From: Euphorbia lathyris
Lineage: Eukaryota; Streptophyta; Magnoliopsida; Malpighiales; Euphorbiaceae
Length of the DNA: 64,000 bases
Direction of reading: 5' to 3'
NCBI RefSeq assembly: GCF_963576675.1
Contig: NC_088910.1
Coordinates: 28,212,531 to 28,276,530 of the forward strand
Under the pieces are notes generated by a model, which saw only the letters and a program-made list of their open reading frames with translations, was not told the DNA's origin and searched no databases. Shown piece by piece: positions 1-10,461 of this stretch. A program made the translations under genes and the position numbers. Numbering within the stretch: the stretch's first letter is position 1; each line of letters begins with the position of its first letter.

Positions 1-29
1 TCAAAATCTTGTGGAAAGGTGTTTCAACA
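1..29 (-). repeat. Sire-A 3' LTR, terminal 29 bases only
   Basis: On the minus strand this begins TGTTGAAACACC, the same LTR start as Sire-B at 39882 and 49954. The same 29 bases recur at the far end of the 5' LTR (10376-10404), as expected of paired LTRs. The rest lies left of the window. Confidence 0.93.
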
Positions 30-126
30 AACTCCCCCATTTTGATATTGGCAAAATACGTAATTACGGAACTCAGTTATAAGTTACCCCATGATTGATA
101 TTTTTGAAATGACTCCCCCGTAAGGG
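30..126 (-). promoter_or_regulatory. Sire-A polypurine tracts
   Basis: On the minus strand AAAATGGGGGAGTT (about 29-42) abuts the 3' LTR and would prime plus-strand DNA synthesis. A second copy, ACGGGGGAGT, lies at 111-120 inside a CCCCTTACGGGGGAG context. A decayed middle copy (ATCATGGGGTAA) lies near 84-95. Three tracts at the same places occur in Sire-B. Multiple polypurine tracts are a known Sirevirus signature. Confidence 0.8.
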
Positions 127-450
127 GTGCATATGTTGTCTTAACTTAATTCTAAACTTTCCAATGTTTGATTAGTTTTAAGACACTTGTGTATGCTGAT
201 TTAGTTAAATGTTGGATTTTTCAAGATCTGATCATTTAAGTATGTTTTTACTCAGTTTATTACCTAGGTGTTATTATAACTGAGTATTCTTTACTTCTTA
301 ATTTTTTTGTTCAATTTGATCGACCAATTTGAGGAAATTGTACTTGCCATAGATTTTTTAAGAAAAGATAAAGCTAACCAATAAGGCAAAACATATAAAT
401 GTTTCTATGCAAGTTCTAAATAAACAACATTCACTAGATTATATCTAGTT

Positions 451-3413
451 CTACTTCTTCTTTTTCTGAGCCGAGTGATCATCTTGAGCAATTCCTTTGC
501 CTTTCTCTTTATTCCCTGAAGCATTACCTGCAGGCTGAGTTCCTTTTTGACTTGTCTCCCCCATTTTGCCATCATCGGGTTTGTAGAGGAAGGTTTCATT
601 TCGAGCTGCAGATGAGAGATAATGGGAGTAGCGCTGAAGCTTCTTAGTGCTTTCACCCAAGCCATCAATTACTGGTACACTATCGTCCTGGACATGCCTA
701 GGAACCCGAAGGGAGCTGCTGATCATGCTAAGGAGGCATTCATGGGATTTGCTGAGCCAGGTGAGCGAGGCGGTGAGCTGACCAAACGATTGATGGTACA
801 TTTTGAGCAAGGCAGAATCATAAAACATCCGCTGGGCATTGTTGATGCGCATTGCCTTCATTATAGCTTGTGAAAAGCTCATGAGTTCACTGTTGGAGAC
901 TGGATCAACATCCATCTGTGCTCTATCTATGTTGAGGAGTCTGACAGCTTCACTTAGTTGGTCAATAGTACACTGAGAAGAGGAGGATACTAAGTCACGT
1001 GTACTAGTCAGCTCAGCATTAAGCTTGGTGAAGCATTGTTGAAGTTCGGCAGAGGTGGCAAACTCAGCATTGCCGGGTGTACTCGATTTGGTCAGCTCAG
1101 CATTTAGCTTGGTAAAGCAGTCTTGCAACTCAGCAGAGGTAGCAGACTCAGGATTAGCAGTTGTGCTAGAGGTGGTCAGTTCCGCTGATAGCTTAGCAAA
1201 ATAGCTTTGAAGCTCAGTGGAAGTGGCATACCCTGGATTGACTTCTGACAGTTGATGAATTTTGCCTTCAAGCGAATTCATATGGGTTGCCATTGTCAGC
1301 ATCATTTCAGTCAGTTTGGCTATATGGCCTTGATTTGTTTCTGAGTTTGAACCGCAGTAATAACACTGACCAGATCCTTAAGGCCTCGGAGTTCATTTAG
1401 AAGCTGAGTAATACCTGATAGTTGAGAGGACTCAGCTTGAGTGGATTAGTGTGCATCAGCTTGAGGAGTGGTTAAATCTTGAAGCAAGGACTGAGCAGAA
1501 GCAATGACACGGAGTCCTGACTCAGTAGCATTCAAGTATGCAAATTGATCAGCATTAGGCTCAGAGGCTGGTGTTGAGCTTGATGGTGGTGGAGGAGGTG
1601 GTTCTTTGCCAGATTGAGTACCTTGATTGGTAACTGGACTTTGATGGATTTCTAGAGCCGAGTCATCAATATGTTGGGTTGAAGGTGGAGTTTGATTAGA
1701 CAAGTTAATCTGCTCAGCTTGGAGAGGTGAAGTTGAAACAGGAGGTGTGCCACCTGGAGCAGCTTGGATTGGATCTTCAGGGTTTTTGGCTTGTTCCTCA
1801 CCCTGAGTAACAGAGGCTTGTTTTTCTACAGGATTTTCTGGTGGTGACTCAGTCTCATTCGAGAAGTACTGGAACTGGATTGTGGAGAGATCAGTTTCAA
1901 GCTCATCAATAGGAAAGTCGTCCATAAGATCAATTTGCTTTTGCGCCTTCTTCTTAAGTCTTCGTCATGTCGGAGCTTTTGGGGATGAAGGGTCAGCTTG
2001 AATTTCATCGCTGGACTCAGTAGCAACTGTCTCCTCTTCTACAAGTTGCTCAATATGACCCTCAACATCATTACTTTCTCTTTTTCCCTGCTCAGCATCA
2101 TCCTGAGATTTCTCAACATTGGTATGTTCTTCCTGCTCAGTATTAACTTCTTCCTCAGCATGAGTTTCATCTACAGCTTGTTGCTCAGTTCCTTTCTCAA
2201 CTGCTTCGTCTAGGTTAGTTCCATGACCTGTAAAGATAGCCTCATCGAGTGGTGCAGTTTCAACTATTTGTAAGGTGTTAACCTTCTTCCTTTTCATCAA
2301 AGGGGATTCAGGGGTTTCCTCTTCATCCTGAGGCTCTTCTTGCCTTTTTCTCTTCTCTGCTAACTCAGCTTGCTCTTTAGCCTTGGCAGCTTTAGCTTTT
2401 TCCTGAGACACAAGTCTCACCTTTTTGGGGACAGCATGGATGTCTTTAGAGCAGGTTTCAAGAGCCTTCCTCTTTTTCTTCTTCTGCTCAGGCTGAGCTA
2501 TCTTAGGAGACTCAGTATGAGTCTCCACTTCTTTTTCAGGTTCATGTTCAAGCTCAGCATCTGGTTGCTCAGCTTCTTCATCTTCCTCAGCATCTCCAGC
2601 TCCTTCATATCCTTTCAAGGGTTGATTGTATTACAGTCCATCCAGCAGAACTGCAGTGATTTCACTCCCCAAGCTACTTGTTTCATTTTTCGTCTCGATC
2701 TGCTTGTCTTCGAGAATTTTTGTGATTAGAGATCCCAAGCGGAGTTTCTTACCACCTCGTTGAAGAGCTCTAACTAGGAAGACGGGAAGGTTGAGTGGAG
2801 TGTAGGTCAGCATGTGCCAGATGAAGCACTGCTCGAAGTTGGAGGCGGATGAAGCTGAGCTGAGTTTGGGGAAGATAAAGTTGGTCAGTATGTAGTGGAC
2901 CATCTTTTGTTCTTTACCCATACAGGTGATGGGTATTTCACCCTTATGATCCTTGGGTTTACGGAACCCCTTGAGCTTCTCAGTCGTGTCTTTTGGCACT
3001 TTCTCCTTTGTTGTTCTAAACTCAATTCCTTCGTCTGGTAAATCTAGTAAGGTGGCTAGATATGCAGGGGTGATAATGATTTTCTGACCTTTAACCGTGG
3101 TCTCCAAATAATCAGAGTCATCTTCATCAACATATAGATTTGAGTAGAATTCCCGTACTAACCTAGGGTAGGTTGTTCCCGAGAGAGAGAAGAGACCAGT
3201 CCACTTGTTCTTCTCGATCCAGTCACAAAAGGGCTTCTCAGAGGTGACGAATCCTGGAGAGAACCATCTGCATTTCAGAACCTCCAGATTGTTGACCTTT
3301 TTGTGTACTTTGATCATTTTCCTTTCTATTTGCGTCAAAGGACTCGCGTGGTCAGCCTGAGTGGGTTTGTTTGAGGTTTGAGTTTTAGGGGTTTTGTCTT
3401 TGCCGGAAGCCAT
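451..3413 (-). pseudogene. Sire-A third ORF (env-position protein), broken
   Basis: This is a long reading frame downstream of pol, in the slot where Sireviruses carry their env-like ORF. It starts at an ATG at 3411-3413. The first 250 or so residues (2631-3413) form a globular domain with WFSPGF, LVREFYSNLY and FEQCFIWHMLTYTPLNLPVF, matching the Sire-B ORF at 46780-47340. This resembles the Pfam 'putative plant transposon protein' family. A Lys/Glu-rich low-complexity middle follows (1965-2618), then a Pro/Ser/Thr/Gln stretch (1446-1925) and a helical C-terminal part (451-1305). Breaks seen are TAA at 2631-2633, TGA at 1965-1967, TAG at 1446-1448 and a frame change before 1305. I see no signal peptide or clear membrane segment, so calling it an envelope protein rests on position only. 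Confidence 0.8.
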
Positions 3414-4022
3414 TGTTGAAGGTTTTGAGGTTTTAAGGAGAGAGAGAAGTTCGATTGCTGGAGATTACAAGCGTAAAGAGTGAAGAGTGGGGATTCTTCC
3501 ACTTTTTATATAGATTTACGGCGGCCCTTATTCATTAACTAGCCGTTTTACCTAGGGACGTTCAACCGACAAAGATTCTGTCATTTATGACATCTTCGGC
3601 GCATGGGATTTGCCATTAATGTGCATCTTTCCAAGGTGCCAGAGGTTACACGTGTAGGTTCATTTTACGCGAGTGGGTTTCTTTTTTGATTTTTCTAGAA
3701 TTCGAAGCATTCGTGATGTTGAGTGCCCATGTTTTGTCTATCTATAAATAACTCAGCATACGTTTGAGCACTCAATATGTGCTTCTACTCAGCATAAGAT
3801 GAAGACTCAATATGTCTATCTACTCAGCATAGGATATTTACTCAACATTTGTATCTACTCAGTATAACCACTCAATGTTTATGTCTATTTAGCATGAGGT
3901 TATTTTTCTATTTTTAAACTTAATAGAGAGTAGATATTTATTGTTAATTTACTTAGAATGGCATTTGCACATTCATTCAAATTTCCACTTAGTATAGCAG
4001 TCATTTAATCATACAGAATTAT
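3414..4022 (-). other. Sire-A pol-to-ORF3 spacer with ACTCAGCATA-like repeats
   Basis: No ORF is present. From about 3750 to 3900 the plus strand repeats variants of ACTCAGCATA or ACTCAATATG roughly every 25-40 bases. A TATA-like word, CTATAAATA, lies at 3741-3749. The corresponding Sire-B spacer (46148-46617) carries the complementary words (TGCTGAGT, TACTGAGTAA). No function is known to me. Confidence 0.6.
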
Positions 4023-7000
4023 TTAGAGTGGATTTGACATACCAATGGCTTCCCTCAGTATATTGAATTGTTCTCGTGCTAAGGGCTTAGTGAAGATATC
4101 TGCAAGCTGATCATTTGTTGGCACATAGGTCAGCTTGATCTCATCTTTTAGTACATGGTCTCTGATGAAGTGATGCCTTATGCTAACATGCTTTATCCTG
4201 CTGTGTTGGACTGGATTCTTAGATAGATCAATGGCACTTTTGTTGTCGCATTTGATCTCTATTGTCTTTGTTTTGACTCCATAATCCTCAAGCTGTTGCT
4301 TTATCCATAGGACTTGTGCAACACAGCTTCCAGCAGCCACGTACTCAGCTTCAGTTATAGACAGAGCTACGGATGATTGCTTCTTGCTGAACCAAGATAC
4401 TAGACAGCTTCCAAGGAAATGACATCCTCCCGAAGTACTCTTTCATTCTAGCTTATCTCGTCCATAGTCAGCATCAGTATATCCAATGAGTGTGAAGTCA
4501 TTTGAGGTTGGATACCATAGACCTGCATCAACTGAGCTTTGCAAGTATCTAAAAATTATTTTCACAGCAGTTAGATGAGATTCCATGGGGTCAGCTTGAT
4601 ATCTAGCACAATAGCATACTGAGTATTGAATATCCGGTCTACTAGCAGTGAGATAGAGTAAAGAACCTATCATACCTCGATAGAGTTTACTATCAACTGA
4701 CTTACTCTTCTCATCCTTGCATAGGACAGTATCAGTACCCATGGGGGTTGATATTGGTTTGCAATCTACCATGTTGAATTTCTTTAACATTTCCTTGGTG
4801 TACTTAGACTGGCTTATAAAGATGCTATTCTTACCTTGCTTGATTTGAAGTCCAAGGAAGAAGTTGAGTTCACCCATCATTGACATTTCAAACTCAGTTT
4901 GCATCTGTTGGTTAAATTCTTTGCACAAGGACTCGTTAGTAGCACCAAATATTATATCATCTACGTATATCTGTGCAAGTAGGGTATGTTTACCCTTTTT
5001 CTTAATAAACAAGGTTGTGTCAGCTTTTCCTCTGACATAGTTCCTGGTCAGCAGGAAATTGGTCAACCTCTCATACCAAGCTCTTGGAGCTTGTTTCAGG
5101 CCATATAAGGCCTTTTTGAGTTTATAAACGTGGTTTGGAAACTTTGAGTCTTCAAACCCAGGAGGTTGATTAACATATACCTCTTCGTTTATAAGGCCAT
5201 TAAGAAATGCACTTTTCACATCCATTTGGTATAGTTTAAAATTCATGAAACTAGCATAGGCACACAATATACGTATAGCTTCTAGCCTAGCAACAGGTGC
5301 AAATGTTTCTCCATAGTCTATACCTTCTTGCTGACTATAGCTTTGGGCTACAAGTCGAGCTTTGTTTCTAATCACATTTCCATGCTCATCTAGTTTATTT
5401 CTAAAGACCCACTTGGTTCCTATGGGCTTTTGATTCCTAGGTCTAGGTACTTGATCCCATACCTCATTTCTGGTGAATTGATCAAGTTCTTCTTGCATGG
5501 CATTTATCCAATATTCATCTTGCTCAGCATCAGCAAAATTCTTTGGCTCAAGCATTGAGACGAAGGCAACATTGCTAAGGTATTTTCTAAGCTGATCTCT
5601 GGTCATCAACTTGTTGTTGGCAGCATCAAGAATGGCCTGTTCTGTATGTCCTCTTGGGATCTTTATTTCCTTGGGCAATGTTGAGTCGTTTGGAAGAGGT
5701 GTTTCTACAATCTCTACAGGAATAGATTGGTCAGCAAATGATATTTCAATTTATTGCTTACCTTGGGTCAGCTCCTGTATAGATGACACAGAGGCTTCTG
5801 GTTGATCAGCGGAAGCTGGGCTTGGTTCATCTTCTTCAGGCTGAGCTGGCTTACCTATAGGGTCAGTTTCATCGAACTCAACATGCACAGACTCTTCTAC
5901 AACCTGAGTTCTTTTGTTAAATACTCTATATGCTTTACTGTTTGTTGAGTACCCCTAAAAAGATCGCCTCGTCAGCTTTAGCATCAAATTTAGCAAGGTT
6001 GTCTTTTGTATTGAGTATAAAGCATTTACACCCAAAGGCACGAAAGTATCCAATGTTGGGCTTTCGTCCTTTCCAAAGCTCATATGGGGTTTTCTTAAGT
6101 ATAGGTCTAACTAGAGCCCTATTCAGTATGTAACATGCCGTGTGAACAGCTTCACCCCAGAAGTACTTTGGAAGCCTATTTTCACTCAGCATTGTCCTAG
6201 CTATTTCGACAATAGTTCTATTTTTCCTTTCAACGACCCCATTTTGTTGAGGTGTTCTAGGAGCAGAGAAGTTGTGGTTAATACCACTGGTTTCACAGAA
6301 TTCATCAAACTGTTGGTTTTTGAATTCTCCACCATTGTCGCTTCTAATGTGAGCTACTCTTAGGTCTTTGTCATTTTCAAGCTTTTTAATCAGTGTGGTA
6401 AACATCTCAAAAGTTTCATCCTTGTTGCTCAGCAAGATGATCCAAGTGTACCGAGAGAAATCATCTACAATAACCAAGGAAAATTTCTTACCTCCCAAGC
6501 TGAGTGGCTGGATAGGTCCGAAAAGATCCAAGTGTAGTAATTCCAATGGTCTTTTGGTTGAGACAATATTTTCGCTATGAAATGACTTTTTAGTTTGTTT
6601 GCCTTGCTGACAAGCTTTACACAGTTGATCTTTTTCAAACTTTAATTTGGGTAATCCCTCAACTAATTGCTTTCTAGCTAATTTGGCAAGAAGGTCCATG
6701 CTGACATGCCCAAGTCTTCTATGCCATAGCCAGGAGTTGTCCTCTTTAGACACCAAGCATATGTTTTTAGAAAACTGTTTTTCTAGGTTTAACATGTATA
6801 CATTTTCTACACGGGGGGCAGTTAGAATCAATTCATTTGTATTTTCCTCGAGTATTTGACACTTAGTATCATCAAATACAACCTTTCTGCCGCTCTTGCA
6901 AAGCTGAGCTACACTCAGCAGATTGTATTTGAGACCTTTAACTAAGGAGACAGACTCAATAGTTGGGTTACCTCCGATAGTACCTGAGCCGACTATCTTA

Positions 7001-7137
7001 CCCTTCTTGTTGTCTCCAAAGCTTACACTTCCACCTCGTTTAAGCTCTAGTGTGATGAACTGAGTTTCATCACCTGTCATATGCCTTGAGCATGCGCTGT
7101 CTATATACCATAGTTTTGACTTCTCCACGCATGTCAA
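4023..7137 (-). pseudogene. pol: Sire-A pol polyprotein (PR-IN-RT-RNase H), broken
   Basis: In copia order this encodes protease ([13 protein letters not shown] near 7070-7110), integrase, reverse transcriptase and RNase H. Integrase has a zinc site ending CKACQQGKQ and catalytic residues in LDLFGP, RSDNGGEF and GVVERKN. RT (4443-5678) has [11 protein letters not shown] and the YVDD box. RNase H (4023-4442) has TDADYG and [12 protein letters not shown]. Breaks against Sire-B are a frameshift near 5935-5950 at FLG|YST, an in-frame TAA near 5753-5755 in the IN-RT linker, and TGA at 4443-4445 where Sire-B has an Arg codon. The start of the pol frame has CTG where Sire-B has ATG. The polyprotein cannot be made as one piece. 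Confidence 0.93.
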
Positions 7138-7155
7138 GCTGACCTGCAGTTTAAA

Positions 7156-8949
7156 CTATTCATTTTTAGGTACCCAATTCCTTTTGGGTCCTTTTTTGTT
7201 AGTATAAACAGGTGCAAAATCATATTTTAACTTGTGATGACATACTTTTATGGTGTGGCCTGGCTTACCACAGAAATCACAAAAAGGTACCCTTTGTGGG
7301 TTGAACTGAGTATGGTCAGCATTATTGTGTTGGGCATGCCAACATACTTTTGTGGTATGCCCTTTTCTTCCGCAGAAGTCACATTAGACAATCCGCTTGT
7401 TATGCCAACACACATCCTTTATGTGTCCCCTTTTTCCACAACACTCACATTGAGTAAATTGCTTATGCTGACTAGTATTTGCGTACTCAGCATGAGGTTT
7501 ATTTCTATTTGAGCCCTTCCCTTGACTCTGTAACATTGTGATATCCTTTCTAAGTTTCTTTGACTCAGATTGAACCTCCGTGACAAACTTATGTAAGATT
7601 TGCATGTTGGTATACAAGTCGGAGTTGTCCTGGAGAAGATATCGGAGGTCACTCAGTTTGACCTCTTCAATCTCATCATAGCGCCTGCTGAGTGCCTTAA
7701 TCTTTTTGTTACACTTCTTAGTTAGTGTATATAAGTCACTCAGGGCATTTACCATTTCATTTCTAAGCAAAAGTAAGGATGTTACCTCATTGTTGTTTTC
7801 CTCCTGCTCGGAATCTTCAGAGAGGTCAGCTTGCTCAGATTGGGATTGGTCAGCTCCATCATCTGCCATGAAACATATGTTGGCTGTTTCATTTTGCTCA
7901 GCTTCGGATGATGTTGACACATCACTGTCACTCCATGTGGCGACCATAGCCTTTTTGCTTCCCTTCTTCTCCTTTTTGAGGTTGGGATAGCTTGACTTGA
8001 TGTGCCCAGTTTGATGACACTCAAAGCATGTGACAGACTTCGAGCTGTCCTTCTTGTACTTGTCACTTGACTCGGCTTTATACTTGTCATTTCTTCTAAA
8101 TGACCTTTTGCCATTTCTATCATTCCTTCTGAACAGCTTCTTCATCTTTCTGGTGAACATGGCTATTTCCTCATCATCAGTTGACTCAGCTTCAGTCGAG
8201 TCAGCTTTCATGACAAGTGACTTTTATTTCTTATCTTCTGATTTTTCTTTCTCTTTAGCTTCAAAGTTTTTCATAGAGATTTCATGGGTCAGCAGGGATC
8301 CGATCAGCTCATCATATTTATAGGTAGTCAAGTCTTGAGCTTCTTCTACGGCTGTTTTCTTTGCTTGCCAACTCTTAGGCAGACTTCTCAGAATTTTCTT
8401 CACCTGTTCCTCTTCAGTGAAGTTCTTTGCAAGCCTTTTTAGCTCGTTTATAATATTTGTGAACCTTGCGTTCATTTCTGAGATGTCTTCATTCTCATTC
8501 ATCTCAAACAGCTCGTAGAGTCTCATATGTTGATTGACTTTAGACTCCTTAACTTTGCCTGTGCCTTCATAGGTTACTTCAAGCTTCTTCCAAATCTCCT
8601 GTGCTGACTCGCAACCTGAAATCTTATTGTATTCTGCAGCATCTAACGCACAGTGAAGCATGTTTATAGCCGAAGCATTATTTTGTAATTTTCTGAGGTC
8701 ATCCTCTGTCCACTCAGCCTCACTTTTAACAATTTTCTCATCGTTAACAGTTTTGTATGGCACATGTGGACCTTGAACAATTGCAAGCCACGCACTCATG
8801 TTTGTGGCGTGAATAAAGTTTTTCATCCTATTCTTCCAGAATGTATAATTTGACCCAAAGAATAGGGGAGGTCTAGTGATTGATAGTCCCTCAGGGAGTA
8901 TCTATGTTGTTTGGTTTCCTGGAAGGAACCGAGTGCTATTCTCACCCAT
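7156..8949 (-). pseudogene. gag: Sire-A gag, broken
   Basis: The capsid/nucleocapsid gene starts at an ATG at 8947-8949 (MGENSTRFLPGN, identical to Sire-B) and ends at TAG 7156-7158, 598 codons. The central part is the UBN2-type copia Gag core (SGCESAQEIWKKLEVTYEGT). Four zinc-knuckle-like sites follow: CFECHQTGHIKSSY (last Cys replaced by Tyr), CECCGKRGHIKDVC, CDFCGRKGHTTKVC and CDFCGKPGHTIKVC. Sire-B has only three. In-frame stops are TAG near 8910, TAA at 8224-8226 and TAA near 7384. The gag and pol frames differ, as in Sire-B. Confidence 0.92.
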
Positions 8950-8997
8950 TTTTAGGGATCAGCTCAAGATTGTCAAATCTTTGAGTAGTGAGCATAG

Positions 8998-9009
8998 GCT
9001 CTGATACCA
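8998..9009 (-). promoter_or_regulatory. Sire-A primer binding site (initiator tRNA-Met)
   Basis: TGGTATCAGAGC on the minus strand lies two bases from the 5' LTR. It is complementary to the 3' end of plant initiator tRNA-Met, the usual copia primer. Confidence 0.95.
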
Positions 9010-9011
9010 CT

Positions 9012-10404
9012 TGTTGGTCCCTGGTAATTAGTTCCAGGGGGGGTTAGGAACTAATATAACTTTTTCGCGTTTTAATTAAGCTGACTGGAAGTTATTTTGA
9101 GAGTTTATTAACTCAGCTTTTGGTCAGCTTGGTGAGATATATTTCAAGACAGCTTTAGTCAGATGTTGACTAAAGTTGTTTTCTTGTGAGTTAAGAATTG
9201 ACACTCTTGGAGGTCAGCTTCTAACTCAACACCACTTATTTACTCAAGGTCAGCTTAGGCAATTTATATGCTGAGTAAAAATAGCAAACAACACATTACA
9301 ATATAAGAGAGAGTTCAGAGATTACTCAGTATCACTTATCCTGGTTCGGCCTCTCTGCCTACGTCCAGTCCCCAGAGTCCTCCGGGCTTTTTGAATCCAA
9401 TACTGAGCTCTTTAATGGTAGAGCACAAACCAATTACAAGGCAGTTGAATATGCAAGAGTACCTTCCTCTATTCGTCTACTCAACTCCTACTAAGTGCTA
9501 CAACCCAGCACCTAGATTTCTCTACCACTGAATGCTTACAACCAGGCACTCAGCTTAACACTCTCAATATTCCTATTGATCACGAAACTTGTTCTTTTAT
9601 ACTAAAGAACACTTTAGATGATTACACAACAATCAATCTAGCATTTACACGGAGAATAGAAAAATTGGTGTAAGATCTTTTTGTATTTTAGTGCTTTCAA
9701 GATTTTCTCTCTTTGTATTTTTCTCTTGATGCTTCAGTGATGATCCAAGGTTCTTCATTGTCCTTTTATAGAAGGAAATTGCAGATTTGGATCCTTTGAA
9801 TTGTTGTTACCGTTAACACCAAAACGGCTCTTTTGGGGAACAATTTCTGGTCAGCTTCAGACTGTTCCGCCATTCCCTTTCTCTGTTTTCTTCAGGCGTC
9901 AGGTTTGTCTTCTTGCGTTTGGCTTGTCTTTTTGTGCCAGTTGTCTTTTACCAATAATCCAATGACCCATGTCTCTTGGAATTAGTCTTTTGTGTGTCTT
10001 CGAGGTTCCAATTATTAGTGCAGAAGATTGGCAGACTTTGTCCTTTAGTGAACGGATCCTTCATGCTGTCCTGACTATCACTCAGCTTTATCTTTGGATG
10101 TTCAACTTCTGAGCTGAGTTCCTTCTTGGTCAGCTCCGTTCTGTTTAACCGCTTCTGAAGAAATCTTTAACTTTAGTCAGCTTCGTTTTGCTTCTGAGTT
10201 CTACTCCACTCCGCTTACATTGAGTTTCCGTTTTGCTCAGCTTTGCTTGTGCTGACTTTTGTCCTGTCTTTACTTTATATATATTCTTGCACTCAATATT
10301 GAACAAACACATTAGTACAATTAAATCAAAGCATTTAAATTTAATTGCCTGTTAATCATGGATGATTTTGTCAAATCAAAATCTTGTGGAAAGGTGTTTC
10401 AACA
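9012..10404 (-). repeat. Sire-A 5' LTR (1393 bp)
   Basis: On the minus strand it runs TGTTGAAAC...GGGACCAACA, with the same ends as the Sire-B LTRs. A run of seven C (minus strand) lies near the 3' end. It is slightly longer than, and clearly diverged from, the Sire-B LTRs (1336 and 1343 bp), so the two elements are separate insertions of one family. Small ORFs here are not genes. Confidence 0.93.
9762..9770 (-). promoter_or_regulatory. TATA box of Sire-A LTR promoter
   Basis: TATAAAAGG on the minus strand, mid-LTR, is in the position equivalent to TATAAATA of Sire-B (40467-40474). It presumably sets the start of the element RNA. Confidence 0.6.
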
Positions 10405-10409
10405 GTTTG
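10405..10409. repeat. Right target-site duplication of Sire-A (GTTTG)
   Basis: These five bases directly follow the LTR end and belong to the Ang-A gag start (CAAAC on the minus strand). The partner copy should lie just left of the window. Ang-B shows the uninterrupted sequence at 60107-60111. Confidence 0.75.
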
Positions 10410-10461
10410 AACCATTTAATTTGTTATCGGTAAGAATGTTTTGCAGATTGGTTTTAGTCAT
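10405..10461 (-). pseudogene. gag: Ang-A gag, first 19 codons
   Basis: ATG at 10459-10461 opens MTKTNLQNILTDNKLNGSN, the same as the Ang-B Gag start at 60049. The frame then runs into the Sire-A LTR. Ang-A lacks the upstream in-frame ATG seen in Ang-B (60031), which supports the MTKTN start for both. Confidence 0.9.

Larger units (their letters stand above)
1..10404 (-). mobile_element. Sire-A: Sirevirus (Ty1/copia) element, 3' end cut by window
   Basis: This is a minus-strand copia element, read right to left as 5' LTR (9012-10404), PBS, gag, pol, a third ORF, polypurine tract, and the first 29 bases of the 3' LTR at the window edge. The LTR longer than 1.3 kb, the third ORF after pol and repeated polypurine tracts are Sirevirus (Maximus/SIRE) traits. 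Its organisation matches Sire-B (39882-51296) segment by segment. All three coding regions are broken, so it is a dead copy. It is inserted in the gag start of Ang-A, and GTTTG at 10405-10409 is the expected right-hand target duplication. Confidence 0.95.
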
